NCBI GenBank assembly: GCA_014762585.1
Contig: JABURN010000203.1
Location: 1-7,941, forward strand
Source of the DNA: Methylophaga sp.
GTDB taxonomy: Bacteria; Pseudomonadota; Gammaproteobacteria; Nitrosococcales; Methylophagaceae
DNA: 7,941 nucleotides
Direction of reading: 5' to 3'
In this document: positions 1-6,883 of the stretch, piece by piece
Layout of the letters: every line of letters starts with the position of its first letter
Position numbering within the stretch: position 1 is the first letter of the stretch
The notes under the pieces: generated by a model
What the model was told of the DNA's origin: nothing
Seen by the model: the letters and a program-made list of their open reading frames with translations, nothing else
Database searches by the model: none
Position numbers and translations under genes: made by a program

Positions 1-1318
1 CTCTGTCTTTTCGGCACCGCATAATCTGAATGATTCTGATTATTCAGTTATCTCACCCTCATTTCTGAAGATGCCCTTTGTCATCTTCACCCGGGAAGAA
101 ACAAATTCCATACATGAATTGGAAGATCTCAATAATAAAAAGGTCGCAGTATTTCGCTATGGTGCCGCCGCCCGGGCGCTGGAAAAAAATCATCCCCAAA
201 TCGAACTATACCGTGTCGATATCGCCGATGAAGCGCTGGCTGCACTGAACGCGGGTAAAGTCGACGCTTATATGGGAAATCTCGTTGTTATTAATTACGT
301 TGCCCGGAATCTTGGCTTTGCTAATGTCAAAATTGCTGCAGAGACTCCCTATGGCGCCAACCTGTACATGGCTGCCAAAGATGATTTGCCGTTGCTGCAG
401 TCGATTCTGGCAAAAGGCCTCAACTCAGTCACTACCCAGGAAAAAAATCTGATCTCCCGCAACTGGGTAGCAGTCACCTACGAGCATAAAACCGATCCAA
501 CCCTGCTTATCAGCGTGGCTGGTTCAGCTGCCTGTTTAATCATGATATTTGCCATGTGGAGTTGGAAACTCTCACGTGAAATTCGCTGGCGTAAACAGGT
601 CGAAGCTGAACTGAGTATTGCCCGTGAACGCGCTGAGTCAGCCAATAAAGCCAAATCGCGATTTCTGGCCAATATGAGTCATGAGCTAAGAACCCCTTTG
701 AATGCTGTCATGGGCTACAGTCAATTGATTGAAACCAACCCGGCGGGACAGCAGGACGATAAAAAGTCCGCGGCAGAAATCATGAAAGCTGGAAAGCATT
801 TATTATCCCTAATCAATGAGTTGTTGGATTTATCTAAAGTAGAGTCAGGGAAGATGTCACTGCAAATCAAGGAGGTTGATTTGAATGAAACCATTCAGGA
901 ATGCCTGGTTTTGATTGCCCAGTTTGCCGGTGAAAAACAGATTGAGATAGAGCACAACAATCAGGAGCAGGTTGTGGCAATGGCCGATCAAGGCAGGTTG
1001 AAACAGGTCCTGCTTAACCTGCTGAGTAATGCCATCAAATACAATCGTCCGGGCGGCAAAGTCTCAATAAATGTCACGAGCCGCGATAGTCATGCCGCCA
1101 TTGCTATCGCCGATGATGGCCAAGGTATTGCAGAAGAACATCTTGAATTGTTGTTCGAGCCTTTTGAACGTCTTGATGCTGAAAACAGCCATGTTGAAGG
1201 CACGGGTATCGGCCTGACCATTTCACGCCAGATCGTAGAACTGATGCGCGGCTCAATTTCGGTCGAAAGCAAACTCGGTGCTGGTAGTCTGTTCGAAGTC
1301 AGATTGCCGGTGGTGTAA
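1..1318 (+). CDS. Sensor histidine kinase with periplasmic solute-binding sensor domain (5' partial)
   Basis: The frame is open from base 2 with no stop, so the first ATG (base 71) is internal and the true start lies outside the window. Counting from base 2, residues 1 to about 158 look like the second half of a bacterial family 3 solute-binding domain (SBP_bac_3/PBP2, as in BvgS-type sensors), including DLNNKKVAVFRYG and the KVDAYMG stretch. One membrane helix follows (about 167-188), then a short charged linker likely to be coiled coil. The HisKA domain has the H box SHELRTPLN with phospho-acceptor His227. The ATPase domain has the N box NLLSNAIKYN (339-348), G1 DDGQGI (371-376) and G2 GTGIGL (400-405). 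It ends at residue 438 with no receiver or HPt domain, so it should phosphorylate a separate response regulator, not visible here. The ligand is unknown. It converges on the mocA-like gene with 6 bp between stops. Functional class is secure; signal and partner are not. Confidence 0.93.
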   Translation, partial: SVFSAPHNLNDSDYSVISPSFLKMPFVIFTREETNSIHELEDLNNKKVAVFRYGAAARALEKNHPQIELYRVDIADEALAALNAGKVDAYMGNLVVINYVARNLGFANVKIAAETPYGANLYMAAKDDLPLLQSILAKGLNSVTTQEKNLISRNWVAVTYEHKTDPTLLISVAGSAACLIMIFAMWSWKLSREIRWRKQVEAELSIARERAESANKAKSRFLANMSHELRTPLNAVMGYSQLIETNPAGQQDDKKSAAEIMKAGKHLLSLINELLDLSKVESGKMSLQIKEVDLNETIQECLVLIAQFAGEKQIEIEHNNQEQVVAMADQGRLKQVLLNLLSNAIKYNRPGGKVSINVTSRDSHAAIAIADDGQGIAEEHLELLFEPFERLDAENSHVEGTGIGLTISRQIVELMRGSISVESKLGAGSLFEVRLPVV

Positions 1319-1324
1319 TCCAGT

Positions 1325-1930
1325 CTAGTTATCAAGCTGCTGGAGATCTTCCGGGCAGTCAATATCACGGAAGATACCTTCATTGTCGGCTTGTATCGGA
1401 TAAACCAGCTTTTTGTGAGACTGAATAATACCTCTGGCTCCGGTATCAGCTTTTAACGCCAGTAACTGTGGAAGAAAACGGGCTGCAAAACCGACTGGAT
1501 GACCGCGCCGCCCCATGAACTCAGGCAGAGTGATCTGCGCACCGGATTCCAGCGCTGCCAGAGAAGCTGCTATCACCCGGCTATCGAGATAGGGCATATC
1601 CCCAAGCCCGACTAACCAGCCGTCAGCCTGCCTACGGGCTTTAACACCGGCAATGAAAGATTGGCTCATGCCCTTGTGCGCATTTGCCGTTGTGATTAGT
1701 CTGAGCCGCCCAGAAATGTCGCAGCCTGTAAGCAACTGCAGCAGGGCCTCATTATCTTCCCGCACCACCACATTAACTACTGGGAAAACTTCGACCCAGG
1801 ACGATAAACTATGCAAAATCAGCGGTTTTTCATCCCCCTGATGAGAGATAGTATGCAACAGCTTGTCACTGCCGAAGCGGCAGGATTGTCCGGCAGCCAG
1901 AACGAGTGGCGCGATGTTTTTTGCTGTCAT
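1325..1930 (-). CDS. mocA: Molybdenum cofactor cytidylyltransferase (MocA-like)
   Basis: This 201-residue NTP-transferase (MobA/MocA superfamily) is predicted to join CTP to Mo-molybdopterin, giving the cytosine dinucleotide cofactor (MCD) in the cytoplasm. The nucleotide-binding loop is LAAGQSCRFGSDK (11-23); family knowledge associates AAG here with CTP-using MocA and AGG with GTP-using MobA. The metal-binding motif GDMP is at 110-113 (Asp111) and GRRGHPVGF, typical of MocA, at 140-148. Length fits E. coli MocA (about 190 residues). It is the last gene of the operon. Its ATG follows the xdhC-like TGA with no gap (TGAATG) and no Shine-Dalgarno is evident, so expression probably depends on translational coupling. 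Placement after an XdhC and a molybdoenzyme argues for a dedicated role with that enzyme. The alternative, a nucleotidyltransferase for another substrate, is less likely in this context. Confidence 0.88.
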   Translation of the reverse strand: MTAKNIAPLVLAAGQSCRFGSDKLLHTISHQGDEKPLILHSLSSWVEVFPVVNVVVREDNEALLQLLTGCDISGRLRLITTANAHKGMSQSFIAGVKARRQADGWLVGLGDMPYLDSRVIAASLAALESGAQITLPEFMGRRGHPVGFAARFLPQLLALKADTGARGIIQSHKKLVYPIQADNEGIFRDIDCPEDLQQLDN

Positions 1931-2917
1931 TCAACCGTTACTGACTGCACGTACAACGGGTTGCTGCTGTGATTGCTGGCTTTTGCGTCTCAGCTCAATC
2001 AGCTGTGCCAGGATGGAAACGGCAATCTCAGCCGGGGTTTTGCTGCCGATATCCAGGCCCACCGGACCATGCAGGCGGTCAATCTGTTCTGGCGTCAGAT
2101 CAAACATGGCCAGTCGTTCCCGACGTTTGGCATTGGTACGGCTGGAACCTAAAGCACCAATAAAAAACGCCTCTGATTTCAGTGCTTCCAGTAAAGCCAT
2201 GTCGTCGAGCTTGGGATCATGGGTCAGGGTAATAATGGCGGTATGCTGATCCGGTGCGATTTTGACCACTGCGTCATCGGGCATCATCGCCAGTAACTCG
2301 CCATCTTCAGCCAACCAGGTTTGTTGCATGTCCTCACGTGGCTCGGCAACCAGCACCTGGTAATCCAGTGCCGAGGCCATTTTGGCTAAATAACCGGAAG
2401 TTTCACCGGCACCGATCAACAACAGGCGGGCACGTGGACCATAGCTGAAAGTCAGCTCTGTAGCTTTTTCCTGAACCAGGTCTTCACTGTCTGCCGGCTC
2501 AATAAAGCTTTTTGCCTGAACGATATCAAGCCGGCGCTGAATAGTCCGGCGCTGTTCAATCGTTTCCAGCACTTGTTTCGCCCAGCTGATATCCGTCACT
2601 TTCTCCACAGAAAGGCGCAAGGTGCCCCCGCAGGGGAGACGAAACCGGTCTCGTTCTTCAACCGATTCACCATAAGTCAGCAGCCTTAGTTTTGTTCCGG
2701 CCAGTTCTCCCGACAGAACCTTGTCTTTGAGGTCTTCCTCTATGCAGCCACCCGAGACTGAGCCGATAAGGGCGCCATCCTGCCGGATGGCGCACATCGC
2801 ACCGGGTTGTCTGGGGCTGGAACCATAGGTTTTTATCACCGTGCTCAGCCAGACAACGTGACCGGCTTCGTGCCAGCTTAGTACCTGCTGCAGAACCGTG
2901 ATATCGGTGCTTTGCAT
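1931..2917 (-). CDS. XdhC/CoxI-family molybdenum cofactor maturation and insertion factor
   Basis: This 328-residue protein has the two-domain XdhC/CoxI architecture. The N-terminal domain has TYGSSPRQPG (30-39), the signature GSVSGGCIE (52-60, Cys58) and a second conserved cysteine in LPCGG (Cys96). The C-terminal Rossmann-like domain begins near residue 161 with LLLIGAGETSG and contains GALGSSRTNAKRRERL and the terminal GLDIGSKTPAEIAVSILAQ region. Family members (XdhC, PaoD) bind the cofactor, protect or assist its sulfuration and deliver it to a xanthine-oxidase-family apoenzyme; they are not subunits of the final enzyme. The start ATG directly abuts the TAG of the large-subunit gene, with GGAGG 5 bases upstream, inside that gene's last codons. 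The likely client is that large subunit. PaoD-type function for an MCD enzyme is an inference from the adjacent mocA-like gene. Confidence 0.92.
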   Translation of the reverse strand: MQSTDITVLQQVLSWHEAGHVVWLSTVIKTYGSSPRQPGAMCAIRQDGALIGSVSGGCIEEDLKDKVLSGELAGTKLRLLTYGESVEERDRFRLPCGGTLRLSVEKVTDISWAKQVLETIEQRRTIQRRLDIVQAKSFIEPADSEDLVQEKATELTFSYGPRARLLLIGAGETSGYLAKMASALDYQVLVAEPREDMQQTWLAEDGELLAMMPDDAVVKIAPDQHTAIITLTHDPKLDDMALLEALKSEAFFIGALGSSRTNAKRRERLAMFDLTPEQIDRLHGPVGLDIGSKTPAEIAVSILAQLIELRRKSQQSQQQPVVRAVSNG

Positions 2918-5203
2918 CTAGGCCTCCAGTTGATAACGGATGGGCAGGTTACGGATGCGCTTCTTGGTCGCGTTGAAAATGGCATTACACAAGGCCGGCG
3001 CAATTGGTGGCATGCCGGGTTCACCAACACCGCCAAGCGGCTGGTTGTAATCTTTGGCTGGTACAAAGTGGACATTGATTCTGCCCGGTGCGCCATCCAT
3101 TCGGGTGACCTGATAACCATCAAAGTTATCCTGTTCTGCCACACCATCCTTGAAGCTGATTTCTCCCAGCATGGCAAAGCTGATGCCCATCACACAGGCA
3201 CCTTCCAGCTGTGAACGGATACGCTCAGGATTCACCTGCGGGCCGCAGTCGATAGCAATATCGACCTGGGGTATCGAGACTTCACCGTCATCACTGACTT
3301 CAACCTCGACCACAGCTGCGACATAGGAAACAAAGCTGTAGTGGGCAGCCAGACCCTGACCTTTACCTGACGGTAATGACTTGCCCCAGCTGGCTTTGTC
3401 TGTGACAAGCTCAACAACCCGGCGCAGGCGACCGGTGTCGATGGGATAAATCTCCGGTGACTGACCATAGTTCCAGTCATCCTGTAGGGTGCGCGGGTCA
3501 ATCTGACGATCATCACCAATCAGTTCCAGCAGCAGTTCCTTGTGATCACGTTGTTGTTGGTGCGCCATTTCTGCAATAAATGACTGCACAGCAAAGGCAT
3601 GAGGTAGATTGGAGACAGAGCGGAACCAGCCAATTCGGGTATGGTTTTTAGCAGCCGGGTTTTCCAGCTGAATATTAGGAATGGCATAAGGGATATTCAC
3701 CACGCCCATACCGATTTCGATCGGCATTTGATGCACAGAGCTGGCATCAAATGTCGAAGAGATCGAAGGCGCGACGGTACGATGCAACCAGGCCTGGGTT
3801 TTTCCGTTCTCATCAAATGCGGCTTCAAGGTGTTCGTAAGACACCGTGTGATAGTAGGCATGCTGGATATCGTCTTCACGTGTCCAGACCAGTTTGACCG
3901 GTTTGCCATCCATCGCTTTGGAGGTCAGGGCCGCCTCAACCAGATAGTCAGGCTTGGATTTACGTCCGAAACCGCCGCCAAGCAAGGTGACATTCACGGT
4001 GACCTGTTCTGGTTTGAGTTCCAGCCACTTGGCCACGGTATCCACGCTGGCCTGGGGATTTTGTGTCGAAGCCCAAAGCTCACAGGCATCGCCCTGGAAA
4101 TGGGCGGTCGCTACAGGCGGCTCCATCGGTGCCTGTGCCAGGTGCGGAATGTAGTAGCCGGCACTGAGGGTCGATTCAGCATTTTCCAGTGTCTTGTATG
4201 CATCACCAAGCTGTCTCAGGACTTTGCCACCTTTTTGTTTGGCTGACTGTTCCAGCGTTTGACGAAAAGCCTTTGAGTCATAGTCGCTGTTCGGGCCTTT
4301 GTTCCACTCGATCTTGAGTTTTTTACGGCCTTCCATCGCTGCCCAGGTATTCTCGGCAACCACGACCACCCCGCCCAACGGATTGAATACCGCAGGCGGC
4401 GGGGAAGAGGGCAGAGTCAGCGTTTTAATCACGCCCGGGACTTTCAATGCTTCACTATCATCAAAGGACTTTAGCGTGTCGCCATAAGCGGGCGGATGGG
4501 CAACGACAGCATAGACCATGTCATCGAGGCGAACATCCATGCCATATTCGGCTTGGCCGGTCGCGATGGCCTGACCGTCGATATTCTTACTGCTGTTTTT
4601 GCCGATGTAGCGAAAATCTTCAGCTGATTTATATTGCAGACTGGAACGTTCCGGCACGTCTAACTGAGCAGCCGCCTGGGCCAGTTCGCCATAGCCCATT
4701 TTGCGGCCTGAAGGCTGGTGAATCACTTCATGATTCAGCGCTTTCACTTCTGAGACCGGCACTGCCATCATCGCCGCCGCTGCTGTTTCCAGCATCATGC
4801 GGGCGGCTGAGCCCACATTGCGCATCGGCATGAAAAAGTGGCGAACACTGCGGGATCCATCGGTGTTCTGATTGCCATATTTTTGCTCATTACCCGGCGC
4901 CTGAACGACCTTGACCCGCTCCCAGTCAGCCTCCATTTCATCGGCCACCACCATAGGCAGGCTGGTACGTACCCCCTGACCCATTTCTGCGCGGTGGGCA
5001 ACGATGGTGACAGTGCCGTCCTCAGCAATCGACACGAACACCAGTGGATTATCAACCCAGCCGTTAGGCATGGCATCTCGGCCATACTTGGGCTTTTCTT
5101 CTTCGGCGGACAGCCCCGGCAGACCGACGGCCAATACCAGACCACTCAGCGCAAAACCTTTGACAAAACCGCGGCGGCTGATGTTAACGATATTATCCTT
5201 CAT
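2918..5203 (-). CDS. iorB: Tat-exported molybdopterin-binding large subunit, IorB-like (xanthine oxidase family)
   Basis: This 761-residue subunit carries the molybdenum active site of a two-subunit hydroxylase or aldehyde oxidoreductase. The N-terminus has a twin-arginine signal, SRRGFVKG (9-16, Arg10-Arg11), then a hydrophobic stretch ending GLSA, so cleavage after about residue 33 is plausible and the enzyme should be periplasmic. The cofactor loop GGGFGRKSKPD begins at residue 409. GVGEPG near the C-terminus (725-730) supplies Glu728, the expected catalytic base. Length and signal match the isoquinoline 1-oxidoreductase beta type. I chose the ATG at 5203 over an in-frame GTG at 5245: it has GGAGG 6 bases upstream and places the twin arginines at the usual distance. 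The start overlaps the [2Fe-2S] subunit gene by 11 bases. The substrate cannot be read from sequence; aldehydes or N-heterocycles are both possible, so the symbol marks family resemblance only. Confidence 0.93.
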   Translation of the reverse strand: MKDNIVNISRRGFVKGFALSGLVLAVGLPGLSAEEEKPKYGRDAMPNGWVDNPLVFVSIAEDGTVTIVAHRAEMGQGVRTSLPMVVADEMEADWERVKVVQAPGNEQKYGNQNTDGSRSVRHFFMPMRNVGSAARMMLETAAAAMMAVPVSEVKALNHEVIHQPSGRKMGYGELAQAAAQLDVPERSSLQYKSAEDFRYIGKNSSKNIDGQAIATGQAEYGMDVRLDDMVYAVVAHPPAYGDTLKSFDDSEALKVPGVIKTLTLPSSPPPAVFNPLGGVVVVAENTWAAMEGRKKLKIEWNKGPNSDYDSKAFRQTLEQSAKQKGGKVLRQLGDAYKTLENAESTLSAGYYIPHLAQAPMEPPVATAHFQGDACELWASTQNPQASVDTVAKWLELKPEQVTVNVTLLGGGFGRKSKPDYLVEAALTSKAMDGKPVKLVWTREDDIQHAYYHTVSYEHLEAAFDENGKTQAWLHRTVAPSISSTFDASSVHQMPIEIGMGVVNIPYAIPNIQLENPAAKNHTRIGWFRSVSNLPHAFAVQSFIAEMAHQQQRDHKELLLELIGDDRQIDPRTLQDDWNYGQSPEIYPIDTGRLRRVVELVTDKASWGKSLPSGKGQGLAAHYSFVSYVAAVVEVEVSDDGEVSIPQVDIAIDCGPQVNPERIRSQLEGACVMGISFAMLGEISFKDGVAEQDNFDGYQVTRMDGAPGRINVHFVPAKDYNQPLGGVGEPGMPPIAPALCNAIFNATKKRIRNLPIRYQLEA
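2923..2927 (-). promoter_or_regulatory. Ribosome binding site of the xdhC-like gene
   Basis: GGAGG on the minus strand lies 5 bases before the ATG at 2917. It again sits in CTG-GAG-GCC (Leu-Glu-Ala), the last three sense codons of the large-subunit gene, followed by TAG and directly by ATG. Confidence 0.8.
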
Positions 5204-5663
5204 GACCGGCCTCCAGTTTGTTGGCTGCCTGTTTGATGGCATCACGAATGCGGGTATAGGTGCCGCAGCGACAGATATTGCCGCTCATGGCGTTGTTGAT
5301 ATCCTCATCACTGGGTTTGGGATTGGTGTTGAGCAGCGCGGTGGCAGAAACTATCTGACCGGACTGACAGTAACCACATTGGGGCACATTCTTTTCCAGC
5401 CAAGCAGCCTGAATGGCACGACCCGCGGGTTGCTCAGAGATTGCCTCAATCGTAGTCAGTTTTTTGTTTTCGGCCTGTTTGACCGGGGTCACACAGGAGC
5501 GGATGGGCTGACCATCGAGCATCACCGTGCAGGCGCCGCACAGTGACTGACCGCAACCGAACTTGGTGCCGGTCATGCCTAAGACATCACGCAGTGCCCA
5601 CAAGATGGGCATGTCGTCAGGTACATCGACCTGGTGAACTTGCTCGTTAATAGTGATTTTCAT
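5193..5663 (-). CDS. iorA: [2Fe-2S] iron-sulfur small subunit, IorA-like
   Basis: This 156-residue electron-transfer subunit has both clusters of the xanthine oxidase family. The N-terminal plant-ferredoxin-type cluster uses Cys37, Cys42, Cys45 and Cys57 (FGCGQSLCGACTV). The C-terminal helical domain uses Cys96, Cys99, Cys131 and Cys133 (QCGYCQSG and GNICRCGTY). All eight ligands are present and the length is normal. The ATG at 5663 is preferred over an in-frame TTG two codons upstream because AAGGGA lies 6 bases before the ATG and MKITINEQ is the usual type of N-terminus. It has no export signal, so it is expected to be carried through Tat bound to the large subunit. It takes electrons from the molybdenum centre; the next acceptor is not encoded nearby. 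First gene of the structural block, 47 bp after the AraC-family gene. Confidence 0.95.
   Translation of the reverse strand: MKITINEQVHQVDVPDDMPILWALRDVLGMTGTKFGCGQSLCGACTVMLDGQPIRSCVTPVKQAENKKLTTIEAISEQPAGRAIQAAWLEKNVPQCGYCQSGQIVSATALLNTNPKPSDEDINNAMSGNICRCGTYTRIRDAIKQAANKLEAGHEG
5210..5214 (-). promoter_or_regulatory. Ribosome binding site of the large subunit gene
   Basis: GGAGG on the minus strand lies 6 bases before the ATG at 5203, inside the CTG-GAG-GCC (Leu-Glu-Ala) codons near the end of the small-subunit gene. It sets the start of the Tat signal and makes the two subunits translationally linked. Confidence 0.8.
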
Positions 5664-5710
5664 ACACAATCCCTTAAATTTAGAAAACGCATGCGGTTTT
5701 TATTATCGGT
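5664..5710 (-). promoter_or_regulatory. AT-rich gap before the oxidoreductase genes with an 8-bp palindrome
   Basis: This is the only untranslated gap inside the minus-strand block. It contains the perfect palindrome CGCATGCG (5688-5695) flanked by A4 and, after one extra G, T4; equivalently AAAAC and GTTTT arms around a 7-base centre (5684-5700). On the minus strand the GATAAT near the start of the gap could be a -10 element, but I see no good -35 at proper spacing. It may be an operator for the AraC-type regulator or a weak hairpin after its gene. Neither role is established. Confidence 0.3.
5670..5675 (-). promoter_or_regulatory. Ribosome binding site of the [2Fe-2S] subunit gene
   Basis: AAGGGA on the minus strand lies 6 bases before the ATG at 5663. 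It decides in favour of that ATG over the upstream in-frame TTG, which overlaps the spacer. Confidence 0.7.
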
Positions 5711-6649
5711 TTAGCTGGCTGTCAGCTGTGAACGGGCATCTTTGCTGGGTGGTACACCGAATAAACGACTGTACTCACGACTGAACTGAGACACACTGGA
5801 GTAGCCCACATACATACAGGCAGTGCTGACATCCATCATTCGAGTCAGCATCAGCTGTTTTGCCTCATGCAGTCGCAGCTCTTTCTGAAACTGCAAAGGT
5901 GTCATGCTGGTGACCGTCTTAAAGTGGGCATGAAAGGCAGAGACACTCATATTGCTCATGGCAGCCAGTTTTTCTACCTTCATCGGTTCTTTGAAGTGTT
6001 CGCGGATCCAGCTTATAGCCCTCGAAATCCGTTGCAGGCTGGAGTCGTTGGAGGCGATTTGGGCAACCAGCGAACCGATATCACTACGAAGCAGGCGGAT
6101 GAAGATTTCATCGATAATCAAAGGCTGCAGAAACTCAGCATCATCAGGCTGTGCCAATAATTCCAGCAGACGGGAACCCGCCTCAACAATTTTGGGATTC
6201 GCCTTGCCGATAAACAGCGCTCGTGGATGCTGCACCCGTGGCACGCCATGGGGAAAAGCTTTCATGGTCAGTTCAGCGAGTTTCTGCGGTTCAATGTCAA
6301 CAATCAGGCAAAGATAGGGCTCAGCTTCGCTGGCTTTGACGATTTTGGCAGACACCGGCACTTCGGTAGAGTAGACCGCCATACGGGAATTATCGTAATC
6401 GTAGACATCCTGTCCGATCAGTACACGTTTGGCGCCCTGGGCGATAATACACATACCGGGATTGGTGACGGCGCGCGTCGGGTTGGTATCTTTGCTGGAG
6501 GTCCGAAGCAGGTGAACGCCGGGCAAAGGCAGGTCGAACAGGCCATCATGCGGTGCATAACGTGCAATCAGTTTTGCCAGTCCTGCACGAGCGCTGGCAC
6601 TGTCATCGCTGCCGACTGAGCGCTCATCGGTTTGAGTTATTTCATTCAT
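5711..6649 (-). CDS. AraC-family transcriptional regulator, YqhC-like N-terminal domain
   Basis: This 312-residue regulator has an AraC_N-type (PF06719-like) sensing domain over about residues 35-190, including NPGMCIIAQGAKRVLIG and the YLCLIVDIEP strand. A C-terminal AraC DNA-binding domain has two helix-turn-helix units, at about 223-244 (VEKLAAMSNMSVSAFHAHFK) and 272-295, with GYSSVSQFSREYSRLFG in the second. This N-domain type is shared with E. coli YqhC, which activates an aldehyde reductase gene in response to aldehydes, so a reactive carbonyl or aromatic inducer is a reasonable inference. The gene lies directly upstream of the oxidoreductase genes on the same strand, suggesting that it controls them and perhaps itself. 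Shine-Dalgarno pairing before the ATG is weak. Cys67, Cys114 and Cys278 are visible; whether any senses a ligand is unknown. Confidence 0.92.
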   Translation of the reverse strand: MNEITQTDERSVGSDDSASARAGLAKLIARYAPHDGLFDLPLPGVHLLRTSSKDTNPTRAVTNPGMCIIAQGAKRVLIGQDVYDYDNSRMAVYSTEVPVSAKIVKASEAEPYLCLIVDIEPQKLAELTMKAFPHGVPRVQHPRALFIGKANPKIVEAGSRLLELLAQPDDAEFLQPLIIDEIFIRLLRSDIGSLVAQIASNDSSLQRISRAISWIREHFKEPMKVEKLAAMSNMSVSAFHAHFKTVTSMTPLQFQKELRLHEAKQLMLTRMMDVSTACMYVGYSSVSQFSREYSRLFGVPPSKDARSQLTAS

Positions 6650-6883
6650 GGTCCATTCTTAGTCGTCTGGCGTGAAGGTAGTGAAACCCTGAGCTTTAAT
6701 TTTAGAGTGCGATGCAGTTTATGACTTGCCTGAAACTACAGCCTTGTTGACTGATGCTCCAGCAATCCAGTTTTCTCGCTGTTACTGACCAGGATGAACA
6801 GGCGAGGGTTCTCAGCTTTTAATCGCCCGCTTTAAGGAATGCCAGCAGAGTCAGAATGAACTGATTTCAGCGCGGATTCGGTC
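6650..6883 (-). promoter_or_regulatory. Intergenic region upstream of the AraC-family gene
   Basis: This 234 bp gap shows no credible gene on either strand. On the minus strand, TAAAAT (6699-6704) is a good -10 match about 50 bases before the regulator's ATG, but the hexamers at 16-18 bases upstream match -35 poorly, as would suit an activator-dependent promoter. I see no convincing hairpin plus T-run terminator after the yqjG-like gene. The region most likely carries the promoter of the AraC gene and perhaps of the whole block. Confidence 0.35.

Noticed and set aside
71..73. ATG at 71 as the start of the histidine kinase
   Set aside because: The same frame is open to base 2 and the upstream residues read as part of the solute-binding domain (SVISPSFLKMPFVIF), so this ATG is internal.
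1346..1375. Inverted repeat ATCTTCCG / CGGAAGAT with 14-base loop, possible terminator for the convergent genes
   Set aside because: It lies inside the conserved end of the mocA-like coding sequence (FRDIDCPEDL) and has no T-run on either strand, so it is probably coincidental.
3641..4246. Plus-strand open frame of 201 codons
   Set aside because: It lies wholly antisense to the large subunit, which has clear family motifs there; its translation has no recognisable domain.
5204..5245. Longer start (GTG at 5245) for the large subunit
   Set aside because: It would add 14 residues before the Tat signal and overlap the small subunit by 53 bases; the ATG at 5203 has a well-spaced GGAGG.
5004..5546. 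Plus-strand open frame of 180 codons
   Set aside because: It is antisense to the 3' part of the small-subunit gene and the start of the large-subunit gene, with no domain of its own.
5664..5669. TTG start two codons upstream of the small subunit ATG
   Set aside because: The Shine-Dalgarno AAGGGA would abut the TTG, whereas its 6-base spacing fits the ATG at 5663.
6650..6883. Possible small gene, tRNA or small RNA in the gap between the yqjG-like and AraC-family genes
   Set aside because: No open frame with a ribosome site, no cloverleaf and no strong hairpin plus T-run was seen.
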